64,000 bases of DNA, taken from contig CM066035.1 in assembly GCA_033557465.1 (NCBI GenBank), positions 244,174,869 through 244,238,868 on the forward strand, written 5' to 3'. Source of the stretch: Ichthyophis bannanicus (Eukaryota; Chordata; Amphibia; Gymnophiona; Ichthyophiidae). Made by a program: the position numbers and the translations under genes. Positions within the stretch are counted from its first letter, which is position 1. The number at the start of each line of letters is the position of its first letter. Below, one piece after another: positions 54,431 to 64,000 of this stretch. Below the pieces are notes generated by a model, which was not told the DNA's origin, did no database searches, and worked only from the letters and a program-made list of their open reading frames with translations.

Positions 54431-56280
54431 ACATCCCGTCCTCCTGAGACAGGAGATCTGGAGCAGATCCTAACTCCAGAGATGGAGCTTGAGAGAGATA
54501 TAGGAGCAGACGGTACCACATCTGCCGTGGCCAATGTGGAGCTATGAGAATCATATGGCCTCTGTCTCTCTGAAGCTTGAATAGGGTTTTGGGAATTAGG
54601 GGAATGGGTGGAAAGGCATATAGGAAGTACTGACCCCAATGAAGGAGGAAAGCATCCCTGGCCTGAGAACCCTGAGCCGGAATTCTGGAACAGAATCGGG
54701 GAAGTTTGGCATTCAACGGACTTGCAAAGAGGTCTATGTCCGGAGTTCCCCAAATCTGAAAAGTTTTGCTACCTGGTCTGCACGAAGAGACCACTCGTGT
54801 GGAAGCAGAACTCGACAGAGTCTGTCTGCCCAAGAGTTTTGAATGCCTGGCAGATACACCGCAAGTAGATGAATTTGATGCTCTCTGGCGAGGGAGCATA
54901 GTCGTAAAGCTTTATTGCAAAGCGACAGAGAGCCTGTTCCTCCCTGCTTGTTCAGATAGAACATAGCTACTTGATTGTCCGTCTGAATTACGACTGTCTT
55001 GTAGCTCAGCTGGGTGTGGAATGCTCGAAGAGCAAGGAAGATTGCTCTGAGTTCCATGAGATTGATGTGTAGATGGGTCTCCTGTGGAGTCCAGGTGCCT
55101 TGGGTAGAGAGATCTTGCAGGTGAGCTCCCCAACCCACCTGTGAGGCGTCTGTTGTTAGAGTGACCTGGGGTGGGGGCTGTTGGAAAGGGGTTTTGGGTT
55201 GACTGCCACCATTGTAGGGACAAAATAATGCGACTTGAGTTTGCTATTTTGTCTGATAGGCAGCCTGATGCTTAAGTCCACCGAGTGGATAGAGTCCATT
55301 GGGCTGCTCTCATATGGAGGCGAGAATAGGGAACCACATGCATGGTAGATGCCATGTGGCCTAGCAATTGTAACATTTCCCGAGCAGTGAGATGAGTTTT
55401 TAATACTGCTTGGGAAGCCAACTGCACAATGCGAAAGCAGTAGGGCTGTGGGAGATGGGCCCTTGCTTTCCTGGTGTCCAGCATGGCTCCTATAAACTCT
55501 AGAGATAGAGTGGGAGTTAGGTTGCATTTTGGGATGTTTATAACCAGGCCCAAATACTGAAGGATACGCATTGTGCAAGATAGGGAAATTCTGGCCTATG
55601 ACTCTGATGGGGCTCGAATGAGCCAGTCGTCTAAATAGGGGAAGACGAATATTCCTAGAGTGCGAAGAAATGCTGCCATTACAGCCATGCATTTCGTAAA
55701 CACCCTTGGTGCTGAGGCCAGGCCAAAAGGAAGAACCCTGTACTGGTAGTGCTTCCCCTGACATAGAAACTGAAGGAATCTTCGTTGAGTTGGATGGAGG
55801 AGAACATGGGTGTACGCATCCTTGAGATCTAGAAAACAAAGCCAATCCTGACTCTGAAGGTATGGCAGAAGAGTTCCTAGAGAAATCATCTTGAACTTCT
55901 CCTTGAACATGGGTCTTTGTCCCCCTGTTTTCTTTGGAATAAGGAAATGGGAGTAAAACCCTGTACCCTGTTGGGAAATGGGTACGTCTTCTATTGCCCC
56001 CTGGGCAAGAACAAAATTGACCTCCTGACCCAACTGATTTTCGAGTGAAGTCTGAGAATTGAACCCTTTTACAACTGTAGGAGGGGGCATGTTGAGGAAA
56101 TGAAGCTTGTACCCCTCCTTTACAATGGAGAGAGTCCATTCTTCTGCTGTTATCTGCTCCCATCTGGGGGCAAAATGACACCACCTTCCTGGAATGGTGG
56201 AGGGCTCTGGCCCGTTGAGGGCCAGGAAGGCCAAGCTCTCTAGTAGGGAGTCAAAGCCCCTGTGGAGGCTGAGTCTGCTG
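54375..56280 (-). pseudogene. DIRS copy D reverse transcriptase-RNase H
   Basis: 56234-55596 contains WCHFAPRWEQITAEEWTL, the RT start GTGFYSHFLIPKKTGGQRP, a deletion relative to copy C that removes VDLRELNKFLV, then LDLKDAYTHVLLHPTQRR, LPFGLASAPRVFTKCM and FVFPYLDDWLIRAP (YLDD intact). 55571-55272 continues with LGLVINIPKCNLT and LLGHMASTMHVV. 55138-54734 is RNase H with GWGAHLQDLS, HINLMELRAI and TDNQVAMFYLNKQGG. 54899-54375 is the C-terminus with IDLFASPLNAKLPRFC. The frames are separated by at least three frameshifts. Confidence 0.82.
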
Positions 56281-56340
56281 GGCCGGTTGAGGCTTAGCAG
56301 ACTTAGGGGTATGTTTACTAAACTGCGGCAATCGTGAATA

Positions 56341-56429
56341 ACGCGCGTAATGTAACGTTAACAATCGTTCGCGCGTCATAACGCGCGTTATGACGTGCGA
56401 ACGATCGTTAACGTTACATTACGTGCGTT
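56341..56429. repeat. CpG-rich subterminal palindrome of the Harbinger-like element
   Basis: An 89-bp near-perfect palindrome (about three mismatches per arm), centred on ATAACGCGCGTTAT near 56385. It contains repeated AACGTTA and AACGATCG words. The right subterminal region (60450-60535) has related TAACGCGC words, so both ends could bind the same protein. Confidence 0.88.
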
Positions 56430-56859
56430 AACCGTAGTTAACGATCGTAAACTCCCACGGCGCGCTAAAACACCGCAGAAGGTGGAGAGAGGGCGGAGAG
56501 AAGGGGTCAATGGGCGGAGAGTGGGCGGGGAGAGGCTCCCCTCACACTAACGCGCTGATTTTCAGAGCTGAATTCCAACGCGAATGGAAACCTGCCGTTA
56601 AATGCACATTAAAGGGGAGAGAAACCATTTAAGTGTCAGCAATGTACAGCCCAGGCAGGGAAACAAAAAAAAGTGATAAGTGTGATACATGTGCACAGAA
56701 CAAAAGGGCACAGAAACACTGAAAATGACCCCAACAAACTGGAAAAAAACAATAACCAAGCTGGTCAATAGTGGTATCAATGAGAAACATCAACCCCTCC
56801 CCCCACTCCGAGTAAGCTCCATAGAACAGGGTGTTGGCCCTACCCTCGCACTTAATCTC

Positions 56860-56936
56860 CCCATCCCTATATGTAACACCGCTTTGACCTGGTGAAAAGC
56901 GGTATATAAATGCAGCTAAATAAATAAACAGATATA
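56860..56936 (+). mobile_element. L2-type 3' tail inside the Harbinger-like element
   Basis: ACACCGCTTTGACCTGGTGA, AAAGCGGTATATAAATGCAG and (TAAA)n, closely matching the L2 terminus at 28810-28868. Only the tail is recognisable, so it is a short 5'-truncated insertion or a SINE end. Confidence 0.75.
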
Positions 56937-57599
56937 AATCGTGGAAGGGTCTATACTCCGTCCCCATACAAGGTGAATGGGCCCACAGTGAAATAGCGCT
57001 GCTCAGGGTTTTCCCCACCATCAGACAGGGTTCCTATGGCATGCACATTTTCCGCAACAGCAGGGCGGGCATGTCGGAACGGCAACTGGACAGATGCCGG
57101 AGAAGGGGATACAGAGGGCCGCAGGCGGCACATGCTGTGGTGCAGCTGGGCCACAGTGCGGACTAGGGCGATGCCTAGGTGGCCCATACGAATGCTGGAA
57201 CAGCAGAGCAGCAAGATAGCAACTGCTGAAGGCCCAACATGGGCACGAGTGTGTTTCCCAAAGTGTCACAGGGGATAATACCCAACAGCAACCCCAAAGG
57301 GCACGGAACACTGGCAGACGGGGCTGGGGGGGGGGAGCGTGGACGTCTATGCAGGCACCCCTACCCCAGAACCCGCACCATAGGCAGCCGCCTACCTGCA
57401 CACTGGATTGCCTGAAACTGCGCACCACCAGCTCCACCAGCAGAAGGGCATGTCAGCATGGTGGCTGAGGGATACTGGTGGTGGAGGGGGCAGTGGCAGC
57501 TGGCCAGAGCAGACCGTGGCCTAGCCTTGTGTAGGTGGGTGCCATGCACTGCAACAGACAGGCCCTGTCTGACCAACAGTCATGGTATCACCAGGGAAT

Positions 57600-57690
57600 G
57601 CACCATCTCTGTGATAACATGGTGGTGCAGTGCACAAAACCACTGTATTCAGAAGCAGAAGGTCACAGGTTCAAGTCCCAGCTGTGGTTT
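57600..57690 (+). repeat. tRNA-like segment (SINE head candidate)
   Basis: An A-box-like GTGGTGCAGTGC near 57623 and a B box GGTTCAAGTCC near 57668, about 45 bp apart, in the arrangement of a tRNA-derived pol III promoter. No full cloverleaf is evident. Confidence 0.45.
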
Positions 57691-57836
57691 CCGCCAACCC
57701 AGTCCTCATATTTTACCCACTACTATAACATGCTAATACAGACAGAACCTTTTTTGCAGATGATGTAAACATGCCCAAAACACCTACATTTTACCCTACA
57801 GAGCACAGACACCATAAACATGCCCATTACCTAGAG

Positions 57837-58030
57837 CAGAGCCTCCCAAATGCAGTCCTGGAGGGCCAAACATCCATTTCGGTTCCATGCTGCCTCTGAT
57901 AAAGATGCCTGTGCTGCATTTCTATGCGCCACCCCCATGGTATGCAGATGTATCTCATGCATATTCATGAGGGACCGCATGAAAACCCAAACAGTGTTTG
58001 GCACCGCAGGACTGTAGTTGGGAACCTCTG
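57837..58030. mobile_element. Diverged palindromic hAT MITE, 194 bp
   Basis: Termini CAGAGCCTCCCAAATGCAGTCC-like on the left and GGACTGTAGTTGGGAACC...CTG on the right, with the internal words TCTCATGCATATTCATGAGG and CATGAAAACCC shared with the MITEs at 34323 and 43017. The length is again 194 bp. Flanking 8-mers (ACCTAGAG, CCGTAAAG) match only partly. Confidence 0.7.
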
Positions 58031-59689
58031 CCGTAAAGCAGCAGCCAACAGGGGCAGACACACCCGCACCCACAGGCCCCATTATCCAAAGCCTCCTGGA
58101 GAGGCAGGACTTTGGGCTCTGCGTGCATCTCCCAATACTAGCACTTGCAAACCTTAGTAATGCCACCTTAAACCTGGGAATATGGTACACATCTATCAAA
58201 AGGTTGCTATGATTACTGGCAGATAGCAATTCCTAGGTTACGTACAAGTTTTTTCTGAGTGAGCTGCAGCATAGCAACCTTTCTGATGTCTGTGGAGTGT
58301 GCTACAGGTCTTGTGTCTGACAGTGTTTACCAACCTGGGGAGTGACTCCTACAGTATTGCGTACCATAGCCATGCCTGCACTGTGCCCAGGACTGGTGTG
58401 GTGGCCTGGGCTGCCCAACACCTCTGTAGTTGCACAATGCTGGCATAGGTGTGGGGAGTGTGTGTCTGTCTATCCAGTGTGTGGTGGCTGCCAACACCCT
58501 CCACAGCCCACACTGCTAGCACTGTTGCCAGTATTGGCCTGCCAATGTGCATAATGAGGAGCAAGGTACTGTGGGAATAGCCTGGATAGGGTGGCCTGGC
58601 CTGGCCGCGTCTGCACAGGGCATAGGGCAATGGCTCGGACATTGTAGTGCCTGGTACCACCTGCACGGACAGGGTGGCCATAGCATGTCCTGCTGGGAGG
58701 TCACTCTCACCCTGACTGAGCAGTGACCATGGCATGGCTAGGTTCCCCCATAGTGCTATATAGCATTTTTCTCATGTGATATTTATGGGTTTCCTTTTGG
58801 GGCCCAATCACTGACGTATCTGCTTGGTGTGTATGCTAATATCACCGTTCTGGGTACATGCATCTCCTCCAGGACCATGCACTATGGACTAGCTGGCGGC
58901 CTGTCTGCAGCTAGTATGTGTCTTGCTGGAACACCTTGCAGGGTGCAGCGGCTGGAGGCCTGCTGCAGGAGAATGTCAGATAATGGTGGGGGGCAGCTGA
59001 GCATTTCCAGACCTGCCGTCTGTCTGCTATTGCGTTATGGATGTGTGCTGCTCTGCATTGCCTGCCCTGTAGGGTGTTTGATCCCTAGCAGGACTGGGAT
59101 GATGGTCCCCTCTACTGCCACCATTGCAGGGGGGAAGGAAGTGGATCTGTTGGCGGGGGATCCTGTCCCCCACCCTGAGCCCCAGAGGGTGCGTTGGGTG
59201 GTGGTATGTAATCTCCCTGTGGGTCCCAGCACCCCCATTCACTTACATCATGTGACCATGGCACCCACACAGGGTATGCACTGTTCTGGGTGCATCATAG
59301 TCCACAAGGGCTAGATGTGACATACAGATGACCACAGGCATATCCTAGGGGTGTTTGCAAGGACTACCTATCACACATTGGCACTGATGGGGACCTGCAG
59401 CATAGCCTATCTCAGCAAAGCCAGGTGCTGTGAGAATGGTGGTGGGCACCATACCTCTCCCTCAGGGTGAGCACAGGACCCGCACACTGTGACGGTCTGT
59501 AGCTACTCTGTGCCACTAACACACACCGTTGGCACCCCCTACCAAGCTGAGGTGCTGTGGGGTGCATACCCCATCTTGTGATCATCTGTTGACTGCTGAT
59601 TTACATGTGCTGTGCATCCTGGGCACGGATGGGTTGACCCTACCCTGGTAACCACAGCAGAATGTGGGTGTGGTGCCGTGCAGTCCTCC

Positions 59690-59785
59690 TGTAGCCAGCC
59701 AGGTGTTTGTTAGCAGCTCGAGCCCACTGGTTACTTCACTGCCCGTGGAGCCAGAGGTCATGGGTTCAAAACCCACAGTGGGGTT
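59690..59785 (+). repeat. tRNA-like segment (SINE head candidate)
   Basis: TCGAGCCCACTGGTTAC (A-box-like) and GGGTTCAAAACCCACAG (B box within a 6-bp T stem), about 45 bp apart. This looks like a tRNA-derived head oriented on the plus strand. Confidence 0.5.
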
Positions 59786-59867
59786 CATCGATAGGGCTGT
59801 CTTAGGCATTGTCTGTTTGTATTGTATATTAGTGCTGCCAGCAGAACCACCCTCAGGGTACTGTCAC

Positions 59868-60035
59868 CTTAGGGGCGCTCATAGGGCGCCCTATAAAGCG
59901 CCTTATAAGGTTCCTTATACGGCACCCTATAAAGCGCCTTATATGGTGTCCTCTGGGGGACATTATAGGGTGCCTTGGCACTTTATAATGTGCCCTATGG
60001 AGTGCCTTCTAGGGTGCCTTATGTGGCACCTTAGG
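59868..60035. repeat. Clustered short palindromic repeats (GCGCCTTATA type)
   Basis: About a dozen variants of a 10-16-bp word alternating between GGCGCCCTATAAAG, GCGCCTTATAAGG, GGCACCCTATAAAG and GTGCCTTATGTGG. Adjacent copies are often inverted, so the region folds into many small hairpins. There is no fixed period and no spacer structure. Confidence 0.75.
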
Positions 60036-60334
60036 TTACACACTGTGAGGGTGTGTTTGCTGGCAGCACTATTAACGTACAACTAAACTTCCTCACAGCC
60101 CAATACTTAACCCTTTCCAGGCCAAGCCCAAAACTTTCGGGATCCGAACATCTGCCTAAATATTCCTATCAAATGGTATATAATACATGACCATGGTAGA
60201 GGGTACGTCACTATTGGAACATATTGAATAAGACGGGTACAATTTTCCTGCCATATACAAACATTACCCGGCTGCAGAATGTGGATTAAAATATTATAGT
60301 AGGTTTTCAAAGGGTTACACATGACGCCTCAGCC

Positions 60335-60430
60335 AGCCTTCTTCATTAGGCACACTGGGGAATCGAACCCATGACCCTTGCACCATTGGTCTGTGTAGTA
60401 ACCATTGTGCTACAACTCTGTTTCTGTATT
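60335..60430 (-). repeat. tRNA-like segment (SINE head candidate)
   Basis: The minus strand reads AGTTGTAGCACAATGGTTAC (A box TAGCACAATGG) and, 35-40 bp later, CATGGGTTCGATTCCCCAG with a canonical B box GGTTCGATTCC in a paired T stem. It is the best pol III promoter candidate of the three in this element. Confidence 0.6.
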
Positions 60431-60623
60431 TGGGTGTCTGCGCGCCTTCTTACGCTTAACGCGCAGTAACGCGCAGTAACGATCGTTGCTGCGCGGCGCC
60501 TTACAACGCGCGTTATTGCGCGTTATCGGTAACGATGTACCGCCCTTGTCCTTTTTTGGCTTTCCTTCCACTAACGCAGCTCCTAACGCGAATCACACTA
60601 ACGCAGTTTAGTAAACATACCCC

Positions 60624-61960
60624 TTAGTTTTCCTTTGTTTTGGTGGCTGCTGTCCCTTTCGGGCAGACTGACCTGCAGAATGCCTCTGCTGGGTATAGGA
60701 GGAGTAAAACCTCTTCTTTTTAGAGAAGAATGGTTTCTTGTAGGATTTTCTCCTTGCAGGATCAGCTGTAGCCTTGGATAGTCTATCCAAAGTGGTGTTA
60801 TCAGCATCCAGCTCATTAGCTTTCTCTTGCCGATTTTTGCCAAAGAGATTTTCACCTGTACAAGGGATATTCCCCAGTTTGTCCTGTACCCAGAGTTCTA
60901 AGTCAGATGCCTGGAGTCAGGCAATCCTACAAGCACCTATGGCAATAGCAGAGGTTCTGCTTATGCACTCAAAGCAGTCAAAAGCTGCACGATTAACAAA
61001 CTTGGAAACATCTTGGGCATGTTTGACAAGTGTAAGATAATCTTGCCTCTTATCATCAGGAAGGAGAGGGCTCATAAGCTCTAGATCTCCTGTAACCTCC
61101 TTAAGGAACATTCCCATATATAGAATGTAGGAACTACTCCTGGCAGAAAGCATAGAGGCCTGGAAGGTTCGACGCCCAAAGGCATCAAGAGTCCTACATT
61201 CACGTCCTGGCGGATTAGATGCATGTCTTTTTGCACTCTTGATCCTTCTCATAGCTGATTCCACTACCATGGAGTGGTGTGGTAGCTGGGTTTTCTGAAA
61301 TCCATGACAAGGAGGTACTCGATACATGGTATCAAGCCTATGAGAATGAGGAGAGGTGGTAAGAGGTGTTTCCCACATTCTTAGCATGAGATCATGCAAG
61401 ATCTCATGAATAGGAAAAAGTGGCTGCCTCTTTGGGAGCTTTAGGATATTGTAAATTCTCCAATTCCTTTGCTATGGGCTCTGCTTCAGGAGCCACTGTG
61501 ATGGAAAGACCTCTAGCAACCTCCCGGATGAAATCCTGAAAGGATATATCCTCTGGAGGAGACATCCTACATTTAAGAGAGGAAGGCTCCTCAGAGAGTA
61601 CTCCGGTACCGACAGAGCTGTCAGAATCCTCAGACTCACCGGAGGATTCAAAATATCTCCTGTACAGGTACTCTTGTAAAGCACGATACCGGTACCGATC
61701 GAAGTCGGTACCAAAGGGGTCCGGTACCAGCCTGTCGATACCAGAGGAAACAGCATGACTCGGTGTCGGTAACACAGTCGCCGATGTCGATGCTGTCGGT
61801 ACCGGTATCGGTGCCGGAGCCGGTGTCGATACTGGTTGAACCATCTGAAGCGGTCCCGAAGGCACTGAAGTTGCAAGGAGAGCCTCCAGACTGCGTTCAA
61901 CAGCCAAGAACCTCTGGTCTACTGACGCTGCCGATGCCTGGGTATCGGTACCGGATGAAG
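60624..61960 (-). pseudogene. DIRS copy D gag-like protein (5' part cut by L2-F)
   Basis: Minus-strand frames 61907-61404 and 61399-60917 match gag of copy C: SSLKCRMSPPEDISFQDFIREVARGL, then LMLRMWETPLTTSPHSHRLD, SAKRHASNPPG, RRTFQASML and FDCFECISRTSAIAIGACRIA. A frameshift near 61400 and a stop near 60917 are the main lesions. Downstream (60855-60640) a basic C-terminus reads WIDYPRLQL and KKRFYSSYTQQRHSAGQ. The N-terminal Cys/His cluster is missing because the L2 begins at 61961. Confidence 0.8.
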
Positions 61961-62984
61961 TCGGGGCTGTGCAACAGTTTTAAAATCTTTGCGCCATCGG
62001 GTGCTGCTCCACTTCAGCCCCCACCACCTCCAGCAGCTCTCCCCTTCCCGGGGATCGAGCCACCAGCGGCAGGAGGGGCCATCTGCTGCACACAGCCCAG
62101 TCGGGGCTGTGCAACAGACTTAAAATCTTCGCGCCATCGGGCGCTGCTCCTCTTCAGCCCCCACCACCTCCAGCAGCTCTCCCCTTCCGCGGGATCGAGC
62201 CACCAGCGGCAGGAGGGGCCATCTGCTGCACACAGCCCAGTCGGGGCTGTGCAACAGTTTTAAAATCTTCGCGCCATCGGGCGCTGCTCCTCTTCAGCCC
62301 CCACCACCTCCAGCAGCTCTCCCCTTCCCGGGGATCGAGCCACCAGCGGCAGGAGGGGCCATCTGCTGCACACAGCCCAGTCGGGGCTGTGCAACAGACT
62401 TAAAATCTTCGCGCCATCGGGCGCTGCTCCTCTTCAGCCCCCACCACCTCCAGCAGCTCTCCCCTTCCCGGGGATCGAGCCACCAGCGGCAGGAGGGGCC
62501 ATCTGCTGCACACAGCCCAGTCGGGGCTGTGCAACAGACTTAAAATCTTCGCGCCATCGGGCGCTGCTCCTCTTCAGCCCCCACCACCTCCAGCAGCTCT
62601 CCCCTTCCCGGGGATCGAGCCACCAGCGGCAGGAGGGGCCATCTGCTGCACACAGCCCAGTCGGGGCTGTGCAACAGATTTAAAATCTTCGCGCCATCGG
62701 GCGCTGCTCCTCTTCAGCCCCCACCACCTCCAGCAGCTCTCCCCTTCCCGGGGATCGAGCCACCAGCGGCAGGAGGGGCCATCTGCTGCACACAGCCCAG
62801 TCGGGGCTGTGCAACAGACTTAAAATCTTCGCGCCATTGGGTGCTGCTCCTCTTCAGCCCCCACCACCTCCAGCAGCTCTCCCCTTCCCGGGGATCGAGC
62901 CACCAGCGGCAGGAGGGGCCATCTGCTGCACACAGCCCAGTCGGGGCTGTGCAACAGACTTAAAATCTTCGCGCCATCGGGCGC
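61961..62984 (+). repeat. 140-bp tandem monomers at the L2-F 5' end (7.3 copies)
   Basis: TCGGGGCTGTGCAACAG begins at 61961, 62101, 62241, 62381, 62521, 62661, 62801 and 62941. The period is exactly 140 bp with no indel in seven units, and units differ by only a few substitutions (for example CAGTTT, CAGACT or CAGATT). GC-rich, containing TCTTCGCGCCATCGGGCGC. The open frames crossing this block simply read the repeat. Confidence 0.95.
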
Positions 62985-63497
62985 GCCCGCGCCTGGCGGG
63001 CCCGCACCTGAGGGCCTCGCCAGAGGGCCCTTTGGCGTGGCCCTTAGGCGTGGAACGGGGCGGTAGGCGGTGGCACTCCAGCAAGCCACAAACGAAGCCA
63101 CAATTCACACCTATACCAGAGCCAGCTACCAATACCAAAAAGGCAAGTCCTTCACAGCTAACTGTTTTTTTTGAGATAGCAGCCTTTGCCTTGACCATTA
63201 ACCAGCAGTCACCTGAGCTTTTAGCGGTATCATGTAGATGTTTTTGTTGTTAATCTCTACTAGTAACAATACCCCTGTTAACGTTGATAACGTTTTACTT
63301 ACTCTGTACTGCTTTTCATGCAATTATCTTACTGTATACCAGTAATTAGAATCCTTTGTACTATTACCACTACTGCTATTACCACCTGCATTCACAGTAC
63401 TATTGCAATTAATCTTTCCTGAGTGCGAATACTGCATCTCACTGCACTGTAGCCAACATTTCCACAATTATCCCTCTCATTACTAACACCCAAGAGA

Positions 63498-63773
63498 ATG
63501 TACAAGGTTCTGCTCTTATTCATGACCTTCCTTACCCTTGGTCTCCCTTACACATCAAATGCATTCAACCATGACACATATCATATACCAATCCTACGCA
63601 CATACGGAAGGAGATGGTCCGAATTCCCCCACCACACTACAGCAAAAAATAACTTTTCACCCCACTCCCATCTACTCAACATTCCTCTCCAAACCATCAA
63701 AAAGATACAAGAAGCAACATCATCAACGCCTACTAAAATGTGCACTGATAAATGCCAGATCAGTACGATCTAA
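63498..63773 (+). CDS. L2-F leader ORF with signal-peptide-like N-terminus
   Basis: A 91-codon frame beginning MYKVLLLFMTFLTLGLPYTSNA: a basic n-region, a ~15-residue hydrophobic core and a plausible Ala cleavage site, as in secretory signal peptides. The rest is polar. It ends at 63773, overlapping by about 38 bp the endonuclease, which is read in another frame from about 63735 (KCALINARSVRSKW). In L2-E the leader and endonuclease are in one frame, so this is either a frameshift in this copy or a recoding arrangement. A hydrophobic leader occurs at the same place in L2-E and L2-C. Confidence 0.55.
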   Translation: MYKVLLLFMTFLTLGLPYTSNAFNHDTYHIPILRTYGRRWSEFPHHTTAKNNFSPHSHLLNIPLQTIKKIQEATSSTPTKMCTDKCQISTI

Positions 63774-64000
63774 ATGGCCCGCAGCCATTGACCTGATACC
63801 CCAATATAATCTCGACATCTTGATGATCACGGAGACATGGCTATCCGACTGTGACAACGTACTACTGAATCAGATGCTGCCACCAGGTTTTGTGATATAC
63901 ACTTCTCACAGATCCAGTCAGAAAGGAGGCGGAACCCTCATCCTGGCCAAAGCTGATTTACACTTCAAGTTGTGCAACTCCTCTAGCTCAACTAACCTTG
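63735..64000 (+). CDS. L2-F endonuclease, N-terminal part (runs off right edge)
   Basis: The open frame KCALINARSVRSKWPAAIDL continues with LDILMITETWLSD, QMLPPGFVIYTSHRSSQKGGGTLILAK and so on to the right edge without a stop. This is the APE-type endonuclease start of an L2-clade LINE, aligning with RCALLNARSIRNK and ICITETWLDDSD of L2-E, where a stop falls at the equivalent of the codon after SDCD. No in-frame ATG lies at the start; translation must come from the leader by a frame change, or begin at a downstream Met. Confidence 0.75.

Larger units (their letters stand above)
56306..60623. mobile_element. Harbinger-like DNA transposon, 4.3 kb, no transposase seen
   Basis: A perfect 22-bp terminal inverted repeat beginning GGGGTATGTTTACTAAAC, flanked by the 3-bp duplication TTA (56303-56305 and 60624-60626), inserted between the RT and gag parts of DIRS copy D. 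A TTA (TWA) duplication and GGG...TTTACTAAA termini fit PIF/Harbinger. Subterminal regions are CpG-rich palindromes built from AACGCGC words. No long frame resembling a DDE transposase or Myb-like partner was found, so it is non-autonomous or its genes are decayed. The interior holds an L2 tail, a MITE and three tRNA-like segments. Confidence 0.85.
52833..61960 (-). mobile_element. DIRS-like retrotransposon copy D, split by Harbinger and ended by L2-F
   Basis: A minus-strand copy closely related to copy C. The left terminus AGCATAGTTACTCACC at 52833 is followed by the internal complementary region (53122-53220), recombinase, RT/RNase H up to 56305, a Harbinger-like insertion (56306-60623), then gag (60624-61960). 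At 61961 an L2 with tandem monomers interrupts gag, so the DIRS right end should lie beyond the window. The terminal inverted repeat can be checked only at the left. Confidence 0.87.
61961..64000 (+). mobile_element. L2-clade LINE copy L2-F, 5' part (runs off right edge)
   Basis: Tandem 140-bp monomers (61961-62984), then the block CCAGAGGGCCCTTTGGCGTG shared with L2-E, a 5' leader of ~430 bp, and the ORF beginning with a signal-peptide-like segment and endonuclease. Inserted into gag of DIRS copy D. The 3' end is outside the window. Confidence 0.87.

Noticed and set aside
57021..57437. 138-codon minus-strand Cys/Pro-rich ORF as a Harbinger protein
   Set aside because: No DDE or Myb motif; overlapping frames on both strands in GC-rich DNA look equally open.
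61961..62984. CRISPR-like array
   Set aside because: Units are contiguous 140-bp tandem repeats without spacers in a eukaryotic repeat context.
61763..63253. Pro/Ala-rich ORFs over the 140-bp array
   Set aside because: They translate a 140-bp repeat; the same peptide recurs with each unit and there is no independent coding evidence.

Overview
The window is a repeat-dense piece of a vertebrate nuclear genome, and almost everything recognisable in it is a transposable element. There is no convincing host protein-coding gene, no rRNA and no CRISPR array. It combines DIRS-type tyrosine-recombinase retrotransposons with CR1, L2, RTE and L1-like LINEs, a Penelope-like element, hAT and Harbinger DNA transposons, and a CORE-type SINE. 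That mix is unlike mammals or birds and fits a large amphibian genome (caecilian-like is my guess) or a DIRS-rich reptile. The assignment is an inference from repeat content only.

Layout. 1-3491: CR1 on the minus strand, with ORF2 open to the left edge, ORF1 with an SGNH esterase domain, and a 5' UTR of ~400-bp tandem monomers. 3580-4012: G-rich purine tract. 4018-5290: Penelope-like fragment plus a hammerhead-like motif. 5336-10165: decayed DIRS copy A, split by a CR1 (6929-8980). 10166-11578: region holding an unrecognised 300-codon ORF. 11579-16350: decayed DIRS copy B. 17382-23043: near-complete DIRS copy C, with inverted terminal repeats and a textbook internal complementary region. 23068-25870: hAT element with a giant hairpin and a G-rich minisatellite. 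26746-31779: an RTE LINE hit by two CR1s and an L2. 34180-41543: two L2 LINEs with nested MITE and SINE copies. 42290-44150: L1-like fragment with two insertions. 44916-44988: a tRNA-Met-like gene. 45652-46290: long inverted repeat.

From 46300 to the right edge the elements are nested. A plus-strand CR1 is split by a nearly intact L2 (46474-50850). The same CR1 is then split by the 5' end of an L1-like element (52230), which is itself split by DIRS copy D (52833). Copy D is in turn split by a 4.3-kb Harbinger-like element (56306-60623) and by another L2 with 140-bp promoter monomers (61961 to the edge). This order gives a relative insertion chronology.

The large blanks (16351-17381, 25879-26365, 31780-34179, 44151-44915, 44989-45651) are AT-rich and held nothing I could identify. 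Boundaries without a stated target-site duplication are approximate, usually within 10-30 bp.
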